From Saprospiraceae bacterium (lineage in GTDB: Bacteria > Bacteroidota > Bacteroidia > Chitinophagales > Saprospiraceae), in contig JANQPA010000063.1 in the NCBI GenBank assembly GCA_028285545.1, positions 100,223-164,222 on the forward strand: a DNA stretch of 64,000 nucleotides, given 5' to 3'. The position numbers and the translations under genes are program-made. Each line of letters begins with the position of its first letter. Position 1 is the first letter of the stretch. Below the pieces are notes generated by a model, which saw only the letters and a list, made by a program, of their open reading frames with translations, searched no databases and was not told the origin of the DNA. Positions 1 through 8,927 of this stretch are shown here, piece after piece.

Positions 1-1856
1 GATACATTACCCTCTTCATCCAGTTTTTGAAAATTGACAGTATAAGTCCGTGTAAACTGCTCGATGGTGTCACTTTGATAAGTTACTCTATATCCCTCCA
101 TCAGCATGGGACTATCTTTAATAAGCATTACATTATTTCGCAGGCTTTCATCTCCAGTGCTTTGAATTAATCCTTCCATCATAAATGGATTAGAAGAGAT
201 CACTCTTTGGTTGACCCCCGATGCGATTATACCTATTAGCATTAGTCCAAAACCCAGGTGTGAAAATGCAGAGCCTGCTAATTTCAATCTTCCTCTGAGA
301 AAAGTAATCATGTAGTCTAAATTGGCAACCGCGGTAAACCAGCCTGAAAATAATAGAACAGTGTATTGCCAAATGTTTGTTTCTATCCAGGTCATTGTTA
401 CCAAAGACAAGAGGGTAGCCAATACCAAGGCAATGCCCATATGAATACTAAACTTCTTAAGGTGGTTCTTCCAGTTTCTTTCTTTAAACCTAAGAAATTG
501 GGCAAACCCTGTTAAAAGGGCCATAAATACGGCTATCCACAACTGATATTTATTATAATGAGGAACAGGGTCTGTAATTACTCTGCCTTCAAATAAGGGA
601 TTAAAAAATTGGACAATTTTATTAAATACCGGCAGTGAAGTAGAAGCTGTAATCATCACGGCAGAGAATAATAAAACCAGGGTTCCGATAAACATCCAAA
701 ACTCCTTCGAAGCCGAAGATTCTTCATTTCTCGGAGATTCTACCCCTTTCATCCTGGCTAGAAACAAGGCAAAGGGAAGAATAGTAAATGTGAGAAGGAA
801 GGATACCAATTGCCATTCCAAGCCCATTTCAGTAAAGGCATGGACAGAAGTGTCGCCAAGAATTCCACTTCTGGTAAGAAAAGTGGAGTAAATGATAAAA
901 ATGAAGGTAAGGATATAAAAAATATAGGTGGTTCGAATGCTATGTCCGGTAGTTTTGGCAATCAAATTGGTATGAATCCCTGCGATAAGAATCAGCCAGG
1001 GGACCAAAGACATATTTTCAACAGGATCCCATGCCCAATAACCACCAAAAGTTAAAGCTTCATAAGCCCAGGCTCCTCCCATGAGGATTCCAAGCCCCAG
1101 GATAGCCCCGCTAAATAATGCCCAGGGCAAAGCAGGCTTAAGCCAGGCTTTATGCTGCCGGGTCCATAAACCTGCTATGGCAAAACAAAAAGGAATAACA
1201 GTAGAAGCAAATCCAAGAAATAGAGTGGGAGGGTGGATGGTCATCCAATAATTTTGGAGAAGGGGATTGAGTCCGTTTCCTTTAATTTGAGTGACATAAT
1301 CAGCCTGAGCAAAAATTGGAGCAGCCATAGTATCTCTCAATAAGAGTAGAGGATTAGCACCAATTTTGATGGCCTCCCCACCAAAACCAACATAAACTCC
1401 TAATATCATGGATACAATAAAAACCTGGACAAAGGCCAGAACAGAAAGCACAGGAGCCTCCCATTGTTTGCCTTTTACCATGAGAATCCATCCCAGGATA
1501 ATATGCCAAAAAAGCCATAATAAGAAACTACCTTCCTGGCCTTCCCAAAAAGCAGAAAAAATATATTGATAAGGCAGATCTTCGGATACATGAGCCCAAA
1601 CATATTGATATTCATAGTATTGCTTGGTCATGATGAAAAAAATCACCCCAATCACTGCAAAAATACTCAGACCATGGACGATAAAGGCGTACCGACCAAT
1701 GGTCTTCCAATTATTTTCTTCTATAGTTCCTCTTTTGTTAGTAGCAAAATAATAAGAAATAGCTGCTAATAGGCCACTAACAAATGCCAGGATAAGGGCC
1801 ATATGTCCCAACCTCCCCGGCAATAAATGCTCACCAATATATTGTATCTCGTTCAT
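1..1856 (-). CDS. ccmF: Cytochrome c maturation protein CcmF (heme lyase), 3' part cut by window edge
   Basis: This is an inner-membrane component of System I cytochrome c maturation; it joins heme to apocytochromes on the outer face of the membrane. I read the frame directly: ATG at 1854-1856 on the minus strand, still open at the left edge, so about 618 residues are visible and the C-terminus is missing. Many hydrophobic segments are present. A WEGQEGS motif lies at about residues 104-110. The heme-handling WWD signature (Y-W-A-W-D-P-V-E-N) lies around residue 277. The last visible residues look like the periplasmic tail of the family. It starts 6 nt after the ccmE stop codon, so the two genes form an operon. 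The family call is secure; the end cannot be judged here. Confidence 0.93.
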   Translation of the reverse strand, partial: MNEIQYIGEHLLPGRLGHMALILAFVSGLLAAISYYFATNKRGTIEENNWKTIGRYAFIVHGLSIFAVIGVIFFIMTKQYYEYQYVWAHVSEDLPYQYIFSAFWEGQEGSFLLWLFWHIILGWILMVKGKQWEAPVLSVLAFVQVFIVSMILGVYVGFGGEAIKIGANPLLLLRDTMAAPIFAQADYVTQIKGNGLNPLLQNYWMTIHPPTLFLGFASTVIPFCFAIAGLWTRQHKAWLKPALPWALFSGAILGLGILMGGAWAYEALTFGGYWAWDPVENMSLVPWLILIAGIHTNLIAKTTGHSIRTTYIFYILTFIFIIYSTFLTRSGILGDTSVHAFTEMGLEWQLVSFLLTFTILPFALFLARMKGVESPRNEESSASKEFWMFIGTLVLLFSAVMITASTSLPVFNKIVQFFNPLFEGRVITDPVPHYNKYQLWIAVFMALLTGFAQFLRFKERNWKNHLKKFSIHMGIALVLATLLSLVTMTWIETNIWQYTVLLFSGWFTAVANLDYMITFLRGRLKLAGSAFSHLGFGLMLIGIIASGVNQRVISSNPFMMEGLIQSTGDESLRNNVMLIKDSPMLMEGYRVTYQSDTIEQFTRTYTVNFQKLDEEGNV

Positions 1857-1862
1857 CTACGC

Positions 1863-2255
1863 TTATTGTTCTCCTTTAATATAAATTTCTTCGTCCTTGT
1901 ATTTAGAAGGACACTTCATCAATAGATCAGTAGCATAAAAATCTTCGCCTTGCATTTCTCCAGTAACCACAATCTGTTCTGATAATTCAAAGTCCTGAGG
2001 CTTTGCTGCCGCCAGAATGACCTTCTTTTCTTCTCCATCAGTATCCTTGATAAAAAAGCTAAAATAATTAGGGTCTTTTTCCGGATTGTAGACCATTTCC
2101 TTATCTTTTGCTAATTGACCTGCAATCTTGACTCGTTTACCAGAGTCTTTTGCATCTTGGAAGGTGGCATAAGTGCTGGCATCAGAAGCAATGGTGGTTA
2201 ATAGAAAAATACCTCCTGCAATCAGCATTATGGCAACGATGACTATCTTTTTCAT
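1863..2255 (-). CDS. ccmE: Cytochrome c maturation heme chaperone CcmE, CxxxY variant
   Basis: CcmE carries heme from CcmC to CcmF. The 130-residue protein has one N-terminal membrane anchor (about residues 4-22) and a small beta-rich OB-fold domain. In the classical protein the covalent heme ligand is a histidine in HxxxY. Here the equivalent site reads C115-P-S-K-Y119, so a cysteine replaces the histidine. A CxxxY class of CcmE is known from archaea and some bacteria with a variant System I, and this protein belongs to that class by sequence. It lies directly upstream of ccmF with a 6-nt gap. A purine-rich ribosome site (ggaggtgg) is not adjacent to the start but lies about 80 nt upstream, so the leader may be longer than it looks. 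Confidence 0.9.
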   Translation of the reverse strand: MKKIVIVAIMLIAGGIFLLTTIASDASTYATFQDAKDSGKRVKIAGQLAKDKEMVYNPEKDPNYFSFFIKDTDGEEKKVILAAAKPQDFELSEQIVVTGEMQGEDFYATDLLMKCPSKYKDEEIYIKGEQ

Positions 2256-2445
2256 TTTATTTTAGGTATTATTTTGCTCTTTTATCTTAAAACAACTTCA
2301 AGTAAAAAAGGTAGTATTCCACCTCCTTTATTTTTCTGCTATTTTTTTTAAAATATTCATTGTCTAAACTACAAATTTACGCAGCTTATAGGGGTAATGT
2401 ATACATTTACTGCGTCAAAATCCTGTAAAATCCTTTCATTCTAGG

Positions 2446-3396
2446 CTATTTTCTTCGATTATTGACGTTAAATTCAAAGACATCCGGTCGGTAATAATGA
2501 CCACTAACGTCTAAAGTCATTCTTTCCGTTAAAACTTTGTTCCAGTCTTCTATAGTTACAAATATTAATTCTTCAGTGTCAAATTGAGGTTCCAACACAT
2601 AAGAACCATCAGGAGCTATTACCGCACTTCCTCCATTGAGCAGGTATTGATTAGCTTGATCTTTTAAGTGATCAGGTAGAGGAAAAACATCAGGCAGGTC
2701 CTTTACTTTTAATACTTGCCCTGCTGCAATTACATAACATCGTCCCTCAAATGCATAATGCCTGCTGGCTAATTGGTGTAAATCTTTAACTGCCGGCCAA
2801 ACTGCAATATGAAGGTGTTCATTTTGCATATGTAAGGCTTGCCGACTCAGTGGCATCCAATGTTCCCAACAAATTAGTCCTCCGATACGGCCAATTTTGC
2901 TGTCAATTGTTTTTAAACCATGGCCATCTCCTATTCCATATAAAAGTTTTTCGGTATAGGTGGGCATCAATTTTCGATGGTGATTCAATAGAGTGCCATC
3001 CTCACCATAAATCAATAAACTATTAAATATTGTACCATTCCCATATCCACTTTCCACCACTTCATTGATACCAGCCACCATCATGATCTGATACTGACGA
3101 GCCAGATTAGCTAACTTTTGACCGGAAGTTCCCTGGACATCAATGCTGTTTTGAAGCATCATCGCATAGACTTCCTTGGTAGGAGAGTAATCCCACAAGG
3201 CAATGGACGGCAAATGATCGATCCAGGCTGGATAGCCACAAAACCAGGTTTCTCCAAATACAATTAAACCAGCCCCTTTTTCTTTGGCTTTTTGAACATA
3301 GGATTCAGCCAATTCCAGAGATTTTTTCAAATCCAGATAAGCAGCTGGCAACTGTACAATGGCAATGGTCAGAGGACCATCGGGAATTTTATTCAT
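2446..3396 (-). CDS. Nitrilase-family carbon-nitrogen hydrolase
   Basis: A 316-residue cytoplasmic enzyme of the nitrilase superfamily, which hydrolyses nitriles or amides through a thioester intermediate. The catalytic triad is visible: Glu49 in FGETWF, Lys142 in HRKLMPT and Cys176 in GLICWEHWMPL. The sequence around the cysteine (C-W-E-H-W-M-P-L) resembles true nitrilases (branch 1) more than amidases. Length is normal for that branch. It is followed 11 nt downstream on the transcript's 5' side by the secreted-protein gene that ends at 3408, so the two are probably co-transcribed with the secreted protein first. The substrate cannot be predicted. Confidence 0.88.
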   Translation of the reverse strand: MNKIPDGPLTIAIVQLPAAYLDLKKSLELAESYVQKAKEKGAGLIVFGETWFCGYPAWIDHLPSIALWDYSPTKEVYAMMLQNSIDVQGTSGQKLANLARQYQIMMVAGINEVVESGYGNGTIFNSLLIYGEDGTLLNHHRKLMPTYTEKLLYGIGDGHGLKTIDSKIGRIGGLICWEHWMPLSRQALHMQNEHLHIAVWPAVKDLHQLASRHYAFEGRCYVIAAGQVLKVKDLPDVFPLPDHLKDQANQYLLNGGSAVIAPDGSYVLEPQFDTEELIFVTIEDWNKVLTERMTLDVSGHYYRPDVFEFNVNNRRK

Positions 3397-3407
3397 AATT
3401 ATTTACT

Positions 3408-4193
3408 TTACTCAATGATAAAATTGACCTTATCCACACCGGTATTATTTGTTTTAGGATCATAAGCATAAATTAATAACTCATAATTTCCCGGCTCCGC
3501 AAAAGTAGCATTCACCTCAAACAAATTTGGGATATTATTGATTTGAAGTGGTAATTTTTGAACTATTTTATCATTTTTTTTGATTATCGCACTGACTTCC
3601 ATTTCTGATCCATTCCATAGACCACCTTTGGAAATGGTACAGCCGCACATCATGACCACATTTGCAGAGATTTTTAATTGTCCTTCTGTTAAATTGCTTT
3701 TATCTATAAATTGATGTGTTCTGGGACTAAGAATATCGATGATGAAACCTGGAATTTCCAAAATTATACCATCACCAGTAATATCCTTACCAGGTATTAG
3801 CCATAATTGAGTACTAGCCACCACCCTTGCCTGTTTTTTAGTATAAGGAGCATGAGCTTCAATGGTAACGAATGTAGGTTCTTCAATGTCAAGGGAAGCT
3901 TCAAATTTAGCAGTCTGATCGTCAGATAGTTGAGTATATCGGTTGTGTTCTTGCCTCATTAGAAGGCCTGTATTTCCGGTACTACCTTTGGTAAGGCCAC
4001 TGGCCAATAATTCGCCAGTATCAAAATCCTTGATCTTGATAAAGGCACCTCCTACCGAAGTACCAATAAATTTTGCATCTTTGGCCTTTGCCCGGACGAT
4101 AACTTTTGTAGCTTGACCTTGGACCAGGTTAGGAATGATAAAAAATAATATCAAAAAAGAAATAAAATTGACGGGTGATGAGATACTTTTCAT
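3408..4193 (-). CDS. Secreted protein of unknown function
   Basis: I do not recognise this 261-residue protein. It has a Sec signal peptide (hydrophobic segment about residues 10-24 ending near Val-Gln-Gly-Gln) and no further membrane segment. The rest is predicted to be beta-rich. A middle segment has a cysteine pair (M-M-C-G-C-T-I) followed by K-G-G-L-W-N-G. The C-terminal 60 residues look like an immunoglobulin-like or carbohydrate-binding beta-sandwich (EPGNYELLIYAYD). It precedes the nitrilase gene by 11 nt in the same direction, which suggests co-transcription. The partner function is unknown; an extracytoplasmic binding protein is a guess. Confidence 0.7.
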   Translation of the reverse strand: MKSISSPVNFISFLILFFIIPNLVQGQATKVIVRAKAKDAKFIGTSVGGAFIKIKDFDTGELLASGLTKGSTGNTGLLMRQEHNRYTQLSDDQTAKFEASLDIEEPTFVTIEAHAPYTKKQARVVASTQLWLIPGKDITGDGIILEIPGFIIDILSPRTHQFIDKSNLTEGQLKISANVVMMCGCTISKGGLWNGSEMEVSAIIKKNDKIVQKLPLQINNIPNLFEVNATFAEPGNYELLIYAYDPKTNNTGVDKVNFIIE

Positions 4194-4238
4194 AATTATT
4201 TTGGATTAAATCAATCAAAAAAAGAGATATTGGGATCG

Positions 4239-4310
4239 TGGAACAAAAGTAAATTAAATCTTGTCCTGCCGCGCCGCGGCAGGACAAGATTTAATTTACA
4301 TATTGTTCCA
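4239..4310. repeat. Nested 72-bp palindrome with GC-rich core
   Basis: Positions 4249-4273 and 4275-4299 are perfect 25-nt inverted arms around a single base (c4274). The centre (about 4265-4283) is the GC-rich core cctgccgcg-c-cgcggcagg; the outer 16 nt of each arm are AT-rich. After a 2/3-nt interruption an extra 8-bp arm (tggaacaa at 4239-4246, ttgttcca at 4303-4310) continues the symmetry. It lies between two divergently transcribed genes, so it is not an ordinary terminator. Confidence 0.95.
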
Positions 4311-4348
4311 GTGTAATAGACCCTTTATCCTAAAAAGACAAAAAATAT

Positions 4349-4356
4349 TATTTTTG
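4349..4356 (+). promoter_or_regulatory. Possible -7 promoter box (TAnnTTTG) before the FtsE-like gene
   Basis: The sequence tatttttg fits the Bacteroidota -7 consensus TAnnTTTG and lies 14 nt upstream of the ATG at 4370, which would give a very short leader. No convincing -33 TTG lies at the right distance, so this is tentative. Confidence 0.35.
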
Positions 4357-4369
4357 CAAAAACCATTGG

Positions 4370-5059
4370 ATGAACAACTCGATTGTACAGCTTAGTAAGG
4401 CAAATATTTATCAAAAAGATTTTTTAGTCTTAAAAGATGTTGATCTAACGATTGATAGGGGGGAATTTGTTTATCTGATTGGAAAAACCGGAAGCGGTAA
4501 ATCCAGCCTTCTCAAAACCTTATATGCCGCTCTTCCCTTTCAAGGAACAAGAGGAATGGTCGCTGGTTTTGACCTTGCCAAAATGAACAGACGAGAAATC
4601 CCCAAACTCAGAAGAAAGATAGGAATTGTTTTCCAGGATTTTAATCTCCTATCTGACAGAAGTGTAGAAGAAAATCTTCGCTTTGTTCTTAAAGCAACCG
4701 ATTGGACCACCCCGGAAAAAATCCAAAAACGCATTACAGAGGTTTTGGGTCAAGTGGATCTGGTAGATAGCAGAAAAAAAATGCCACATCAGCTTTCAGG
4801 AGGTGAGCAGCAGCGCATCGTTATTGCCCGCGCCTTGTTGAACTACCCCAAATTGATCATCGCCGATGAACCCACCGGAAACCTAGATCCTGAAACCTCC
4901 GATGATATTCTTTTGCTTATGCGTCAATTAGCCAAATTGAATGATACGGCCGTCTTTTTTGCCACTCATGATTATCGGATTTTAGAAAATTTTCCTGCCA
5001 GAATAGTTAGGTGTGTGAATGGAAAGATTTTTGATGATCAGGAGTTGGAGATTATGTGA
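4370..5059 (+). CDS. ftsE: FtsE-like ABC transporter ATP-binding protein
   Basis: A 229-residue ABC ATPase of the FtsE/LolD type. Walker A is GKTGSGKS at residues 38-45, the Q-loop glutamine is near residue 89, the signature LSGGEQQR is near 142-149, Walker B with catalytic Glu (IIADE) is at 163-167, and the H-loop is in ATHD. The sequence matches what Bacteroidota carry as FtsE, which with FtsX controls peptidoglycan hydrolases at the division site. No ftsX lies next to it in this window. It is a single gene in its own transcription unit between two minus-strand genes. LolD-like lipoprotein export or another small ABC system is the main alternative. Confidence 0.82.
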   Translation: MNNSIVQLSKANIYQKDFLVLKDVDLTIDRGEFVYLIGKTGSGKSSLLKTLYAALPFQGTRGMVAGFDLAKMNRREIPKLRRKIGIVFQDFNLLSDRSVEENLRFVLKATDWTTPEKIQKRITEVLGQVDLVDSRKKMPHQLSGGEQQRIVIARALLNYPKLIIADEPTGNLDPETSDDILLLMRQLAKLNDTAVFFATHDYRILENFPARIVRCVNGKIFDDQELEIM

Positions 5060-5095
5060 TTACGTGAACACTTGAATACGTGAACACATTCAAAC
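5055..5095. repeat. Short-word array (acgtgaacac type) after the FtsE-like gene
   Basis: After the stop codon the gap repeats the word (t)acgtgaacac twice with a degenerate ttgaa-linked copy. The same word recurs at about 40399-40436 and 49089-49105. Confidence 0.6.
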
Positions 5096-5096
5096 T

Positions 5097-7190
5097 TTAT
5101 TCCATCAACTTCAAAGCCTCCTCAACCTCCTCCACCGGCAACTTACAAACCTTATTCTCACACACATAAATCATGGTCTTGCCAGCCACAAACTTATTTT
5201 GGAGAAGCGGAAGCTCATTTTCCTGAGCACCTCCTAAAAATATGGCATTGGGAAAGAAATGATGTTGGATCAAGTCTCTTTTTTTCGCAAAATCAGGCCC
5301 GATAATGACCACCTCTTTGGTGGGATTGAGATGGCCAAGGTACAACCGGAACCAGTTTCCATAATAAACAGCATCCGGATTTTCTCCCATGTTATTGATC
5401 ATTAAGTTTAACATGCTTTTACTTTTATTGACCAATGCAGTATCATAGAGTATCAATCCCAGTTGGTAGAAATTATGAGCCATTATGGAGTTAGAAGCAG
5501 GAATGACATTGTCATCCAATTCTTTTTTTCGGGTGATCAAGGGGGGAGAAAGGTCTGAGGTGTAATATAAAAGCGGGGAGCTCGGGTCCTGGAAATGTTG
5601 AAGAACATAATCGTTCAACAATTTGGCTTTGTTGAGCCACTCAGTATCAAAACTTACCTGATAAAGGTCCAAAAAAGCTTGAATAAGTAGGGCATAATCA
5701 TCCAAAAAGCCATCAATTGAGGAGACACCTTCTTTATGATTTCGATAGAGTTGTCCATCACCTTTTAATAGATTTTCTGCCAGGAATTGCCCAGCCTTAA
5801 TTGCCTTTTCCAGATATTTTTGCTCTCCCAGGGCTTTAAAAGCATCAACATATCCGGAAATCATCAGGGCATTCCAGGAACTGAGTATTTTATCATCCAG
5901 ACTGGGAGCAATCCTTTTTTTTCGAGCTTCAAACAAAGTTTTTTTGCTGGCCCTCAATTTATCCGTAACCTGCTCAACTGATAATCCATTTTGATTAGCT
6001 AATTCCTGGACAGATTTTCGAACGGCCAGCACATTTTTTCCCTCCTCCCAGTTACCATTTTTTTTAATATCAAAATGATCTGAAATGAGCTTGTTATCTA
6101 TTGGATCAGTTATCAATTGATCAATTTCCTCTTTTCTCCACACATAAAATTTTCCTTCTTCTCCTTCACTATCCGCATTAATGGAAGAATAGAAACCTCC
6201 CTCTGGAGAGGTCAATTCATTTTCAATAAAATTTAGGGTTTGGTGTATTACATTTTCATAAAGAGGATTCTTGGTGATTTGAAAAGTGTGAGCATATAAG
6301 CTTACCAACTGGGCATTGTCATACAGCATTTTTTCGAAGTGAGGAACCATCCATTTTTCATCGGTAGAGTATCGCGCGAAACCGCCTGCCAGATGATCAA
6401 AGATGCCACCCAGGGCCATTTTTTTTAGGGTCAGCTCTGCTGCTTCTAACACCCTTTCATTTTCATCCTGAGCATGATAATCTAATAAAAACTCAAAACT
6501 GACAGGCATGGGAAACTTCAATTGACCCGCAATTCCGCCATCCTTAAAGTCCACTCTTTTAAGAAAACCAGCAGCAACATTTTCAATATGCTCTTTATTC
6601 AATTCTGAAGACTCACCTGGAATTTGGTAGCTATCTAATTGTTGGATACCATCGAGTAATCGCTGAGCATAATTTTCAAGTTTGTCAGCTTGATTGTCCT
6701 TAATTTCTATAAAGTAGCCTAGAATTTCCATCCACTGCTTTTTGGGGAAATAAGTACCTGCCCAGATTGGCCTTCCATCAGGTAGGGCAAGGGCATTAAG
6801 TGGCCACCCACAGTTTCCATTACTGGCCAATTGACAGGCGGTCATGTACACATCATCCACATCGGGGCGTTCCTCCCTATCTACTTTTATACTGATAAAA
6901 TGTTGATTCATTAAATTTGCTACCGCCGTATCCTGAAAAGATTCCTCCTCCATTACATGACACCAGTGGCAAGCTGCATAACCCACTGAAATAACCATTA
7001 ACTTATTTTCATCTTGAGCCTTTTTAAGTGCCTCTTCATTCCATGGATACCAATTGACCGGATTATGAGCATGCTGTAATAAATAGGGACTGGATTCTTT
7101 GATTAAGGCATTGGTATAGGTATGCTGCCCTTCGGAGTTACAGCTGGTTATTAGGAGGATGACTAGAAAGAATAGAGGGGATTTTTTCAT
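5097..7190 (-). CDS. DUF255 thioredoxin-fold lipoprotein (YyaL/SSP411 family)
   Basis: Belongs to the YyaL/spermatogenesis-associated protein 20 family: an N-terminal thioredoxin-like DUF255 domain followed by an (alpha/alpha)6-barrel resembling glucosamine 2-epimerases. I set the start at the ATG at 7190, not at the far-upstream ATG 7367, because the upstream 59 codons would translate an intergenic repeat and because residue 1 from 7190 gives a lipoprotein signal (L-L-I-T-S-C17). The protein is then 697 residues. The family hallmark [14 protein letters not shown] is at about 34-47, and the redox-like C74-H-W-C77 follows. Cellular role is not well established for the family; here it is probably anchored to a membrane on the periplasmic side. 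Confidence 0.85.
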   Translation of the reverse strand: MKKSPLFFLVILLITSCNSEGQHTYTNALIKESSPYLLQHAHNPVNWYPWNEEALKKAQDENKLMVISVGYAACHWCHVMEEESFQDTAVANLMNQHFISIKVDREERPDVDDVYMTACQLASNGNCGWPLNALALPDGRPIWAGTYFPKKQWMEILGYFIEIKDNQADKLENYAQRLLDGIQQLDSYQIPGESSELNKEHIENVAAGFLKRVDFKDGGIAGQLKFPMPVSFEFLLDYHAQDENERVLEAAELTLKKMALGGIFDHLAGGFARYSTDEKWMVPHFEKMLYDNAQLVSLYAHTFQITKNPLYENVIHQTLNFIENELTSPEGGFYSSINADSEGEEGKFYVWRKEEIDQLITDPIDNKLISDHFDIKKNGNWEEGKNVLAVRKSVQELANQNGLSVEQVTDKLRASKKTLFEARKKRIAPSLDDKILSSWNALMISGYVDAFKALGEQKYLEKAIKAGQFLAENLLKGDGQLYRNHKEGVSSIDGFLDDYALLIQAFLDLYQVSFDTEWLNKAKLLNDYVLQHFQDPSSPLLYYTSDLSPPLITRKKELDDNVIPASNSIMAHNFYQLGLILYDTALVNKSKSMLNLMINNMGENPDAVYYGNWFRLYLGHLNPTKEVVIIGPDFAKKRDLIQHHFFPNAIFLGGAQENELPLLQNKFVAGKTMIYVCENKVCKLPVEEVEEALKLME

Positions 7191-7205
7191 GATATAGTGA
7201 TATAG

Positions 7206-7237
7206 TAGTCTGGTAGTCTGGTAGTCTGGTAGTCTGG
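7206..7237. repeat. Tandem octamer array, four copies of tagtctgg
   Basis: Four exact head-to-tail copies of the 8-bp word tagtctgg. The array lies 16 nt upstream of the preferred start (7190) of the DUF255 gene on the minus strand. Confidence 0.95.
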
Positions 7238-7317
7238 TGATTTCGTTTTTGAAAAAATTTAGGAATTGATCTACAAATAATAAAAATAATCTGAAAAAAT
7301 AGTTTTTGTAATGCTTA

Positions 7318-7358
7318 AATCCGTGAGCCCGTGAATCCATATCCCGTGAACCTGTATA
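7318..7358. repeat. Short-word array (ccgtgaacc type)
   Basis: Three degenerate copies of a 9-10 nt word: ccgtgagcc, ccgtgaatcc and cccgtgaacc. It is part of the same class of intergenic word arrays and lies between the DUF255 and RDD genes. Confidence 0.55.
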
Positions 7359-7490
7359 AAAAGGCAAAAAGAAGATTATTCATACTTTCTGGAATTATTT
7401 GGCAACTAATTAGGTTGAATGAATTGTTCTAGATTATGAGAATTATCATTTATTAATTGACTCTTACAATGTTTTTTTTACAATAGGCAG

Positions 7491-7985
7491 ATGTCAATAA
7501 TTAACAAACTACATCCCCAAATGGATTTTGATAAACACGTTCTTGATTTTGAAAATAATAAAATAGAGGTAGATCACATTCTGGCCAGCAAGGGGAAAAG
7601 ATTGGCCAATTATCTGTTGGATCAGCTCATCCTACATATTGGAACCATGGCCTTGGCAGTTCTTTTTGAATTAGGAGTGTATGATGAATTGGATGAAACA
7701 TTTGCAGCCACTTTAATTCTTCTAGTCTACCCGGCTTATTATATGGTATTTGAATCTTTATTTGGCAGAACGCCAGCGAAGTTTATTACTCGAACCGTGG
7801 TGGTTACAACGAGTGGTCATCGACCTAATACGATAAATATCATCGGTCGTTCCTTGTGTAGATACATCCCTTTTGAGGCATTTTCGTTTTTAGGTGAAAA
7901 AGCTATTGGCTGGCATGACAGCATTTCAAAAACACGGGTAGTAGAATGGGATTTATGGGAAGAACCCAAGGATGAATTCGTTTGA
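7491..7985 (+). CDS. RDD-family membrane protein
   Basis: A 164-residue protein with the RDD domain: an arginine in the first helix region (KRLANYLLDQ) and hydrophobic helices at about residues 47-64 and 76-90, with the typical F-G-R-T-P-A-K motif after the second helix. It lacks the large extra domains some RDD proteins have. RDD proteins are small inner-membrane proteins, sometimes linked to ion or sodium transport, but the function of this one is not known. It stands alone, 107 nt before the YkuK-like gene. Confidence 0.8.
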   Translation: MSIINKLHPQMDFDKHVLDFENNKIEVDHILASKGKRLANYLLDQLILHIGTMALAVLFELGVYDELDETFAATLILLVYPAYYMVFESLFGRTPAKFITRTVVVTTSGHRPNTINIIGRSLCRYIPFEAFSFLGEKAIGWHDSISKTRVVEWDLWEEPKDEFV

Positions 7986-8092
7986 AACTAACAAATAGAA
8001 AATATTGTTAATGTAGTATTAATTTTTTTTAAATTTTTTGTAGCCGACCGCATTCGAACATATATTTTTCTATATTTAACAAAAACCATAAA

Positions 8093-8563
8093 ATGAATTG
8101 GAGAAGACTAAGCGGCCAACGTATTGAAGAGCCAATACTGACTGCCGTCGAAAAGACCTTGATCCGTGAAAGGAATGCGGGTCACAAATTAAAGGTATGT
8201 ATTGGGTCTGATTCTCAGGTAAGAGGAGGAGTGGTTGAGTATGCGACTGTTATCGTTTTTTTACGAGAAAAAAAGGGCGGTTTCATGTTTATCTGTAATG
8301 ACAAAAGTCATAAGCGGATGACCATTAAAGAGCGCATGATTCGTGAGGTGGCTAAATCAGTAGAAGTGGCTTATAGCCTATGTGATCTGCTGGATCGCTA
8401 TGATATAGCCCTGGAAGTTCATGCAGACATTAACACGGATCCTAATTTCCAGTCTAATGTTGCATTAAAAGAAGCAATGGGGTATATCCTGGGAATGGGT
8501 TTTGAGTTTAAGGCCAAACCCGATGCCTTTGCCAGCTCTTACTGTGCAGACAAAGTAGTTTAA
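8093..8563 (+). CDS. YkuK-like RNase H-fold protein (DUF458)
   Basis: A 156-residue soluble protein matching the YkuK/DUF458 family, which has a ribonuclease H-like fold. Conserved acidic and polar residues that would line the active site are visible: I-G-S-D40-S-Q near the N-terminus, and H110-A-D112-I-N-T-D in the C-terminal half. The substrate of this family is unknown. Length is normal. The gene stands in its own unit; the AT-rich stretch before it contains no clear promoter match. Confidence 0.78.
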   Translation: MNWRRLSGQRIEEPILTAVEKTLIRERNAGHKLKVCIGSDSQVRGGVVEYATVIVFLREKKGGFMFICNDKSHKRMTIKERMIREVAKSVEVAYSLCDLLDRYDIALEVHADINTDPNFQSNVALKEAMGYILGMGFEFKAKPDAFASSYCADKVV

Positions 8564-8927
8564 TAAAGGAGGTAGATTAGAACCTCCCAACAATATAATT
8601 TCGGTGCTGTTCCTGTTTCCAAGGAACAGCCCTTAGAATTCTCTCCCTTATACTAAATCTAAAAATTCTCCCCTTTTGTCTAAGATTAGCTTAAGTTTGT
8701 CCTAGCAATCATGTCCAGGACATAAATTATTGTAATTTTTGTGTCTGAAATGCTACTTACAATAAGCAGGATTTTTTTCGCCTCAAACCTTTATTTGCTT
8801 TAATATTGCAGTATAACTAACATAATCAGCTCATTTCTGTTATACAAAATTAACAAGTGTCAACAGGAAGAACTGAGGTCTTTATTATGAACATTAATTA
8901 AAATTAATTGATCAAAAATTTCCATTC
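8564..8927. other. Intergenic stretch with one weak terminator hairpin
   Basis: This 364-nt gap holds a hairpin at 8606-8630 and a small perfect dyad atgtcc-a-ggacat around 8711-8723. I see no gene or RNA in it. Confidence 0.6.
8606..8630 (+). terminator. Hairpin after the YkuK-like gene
   Basis: Inverted arms gctgttcc (8606-8613) and ggaacagc (8623-8630) with a 9-nt loop. The U-tract is poor (cccttagaatt), so termination strength is uncertain. Confidence 0.45.

Noticed and set aside
758..1055. Open frames on both strands inside the ccmF region
   Set aside because: They overlap the ccmF frame, which shows clear CcmF motifs; the others have no coding features.
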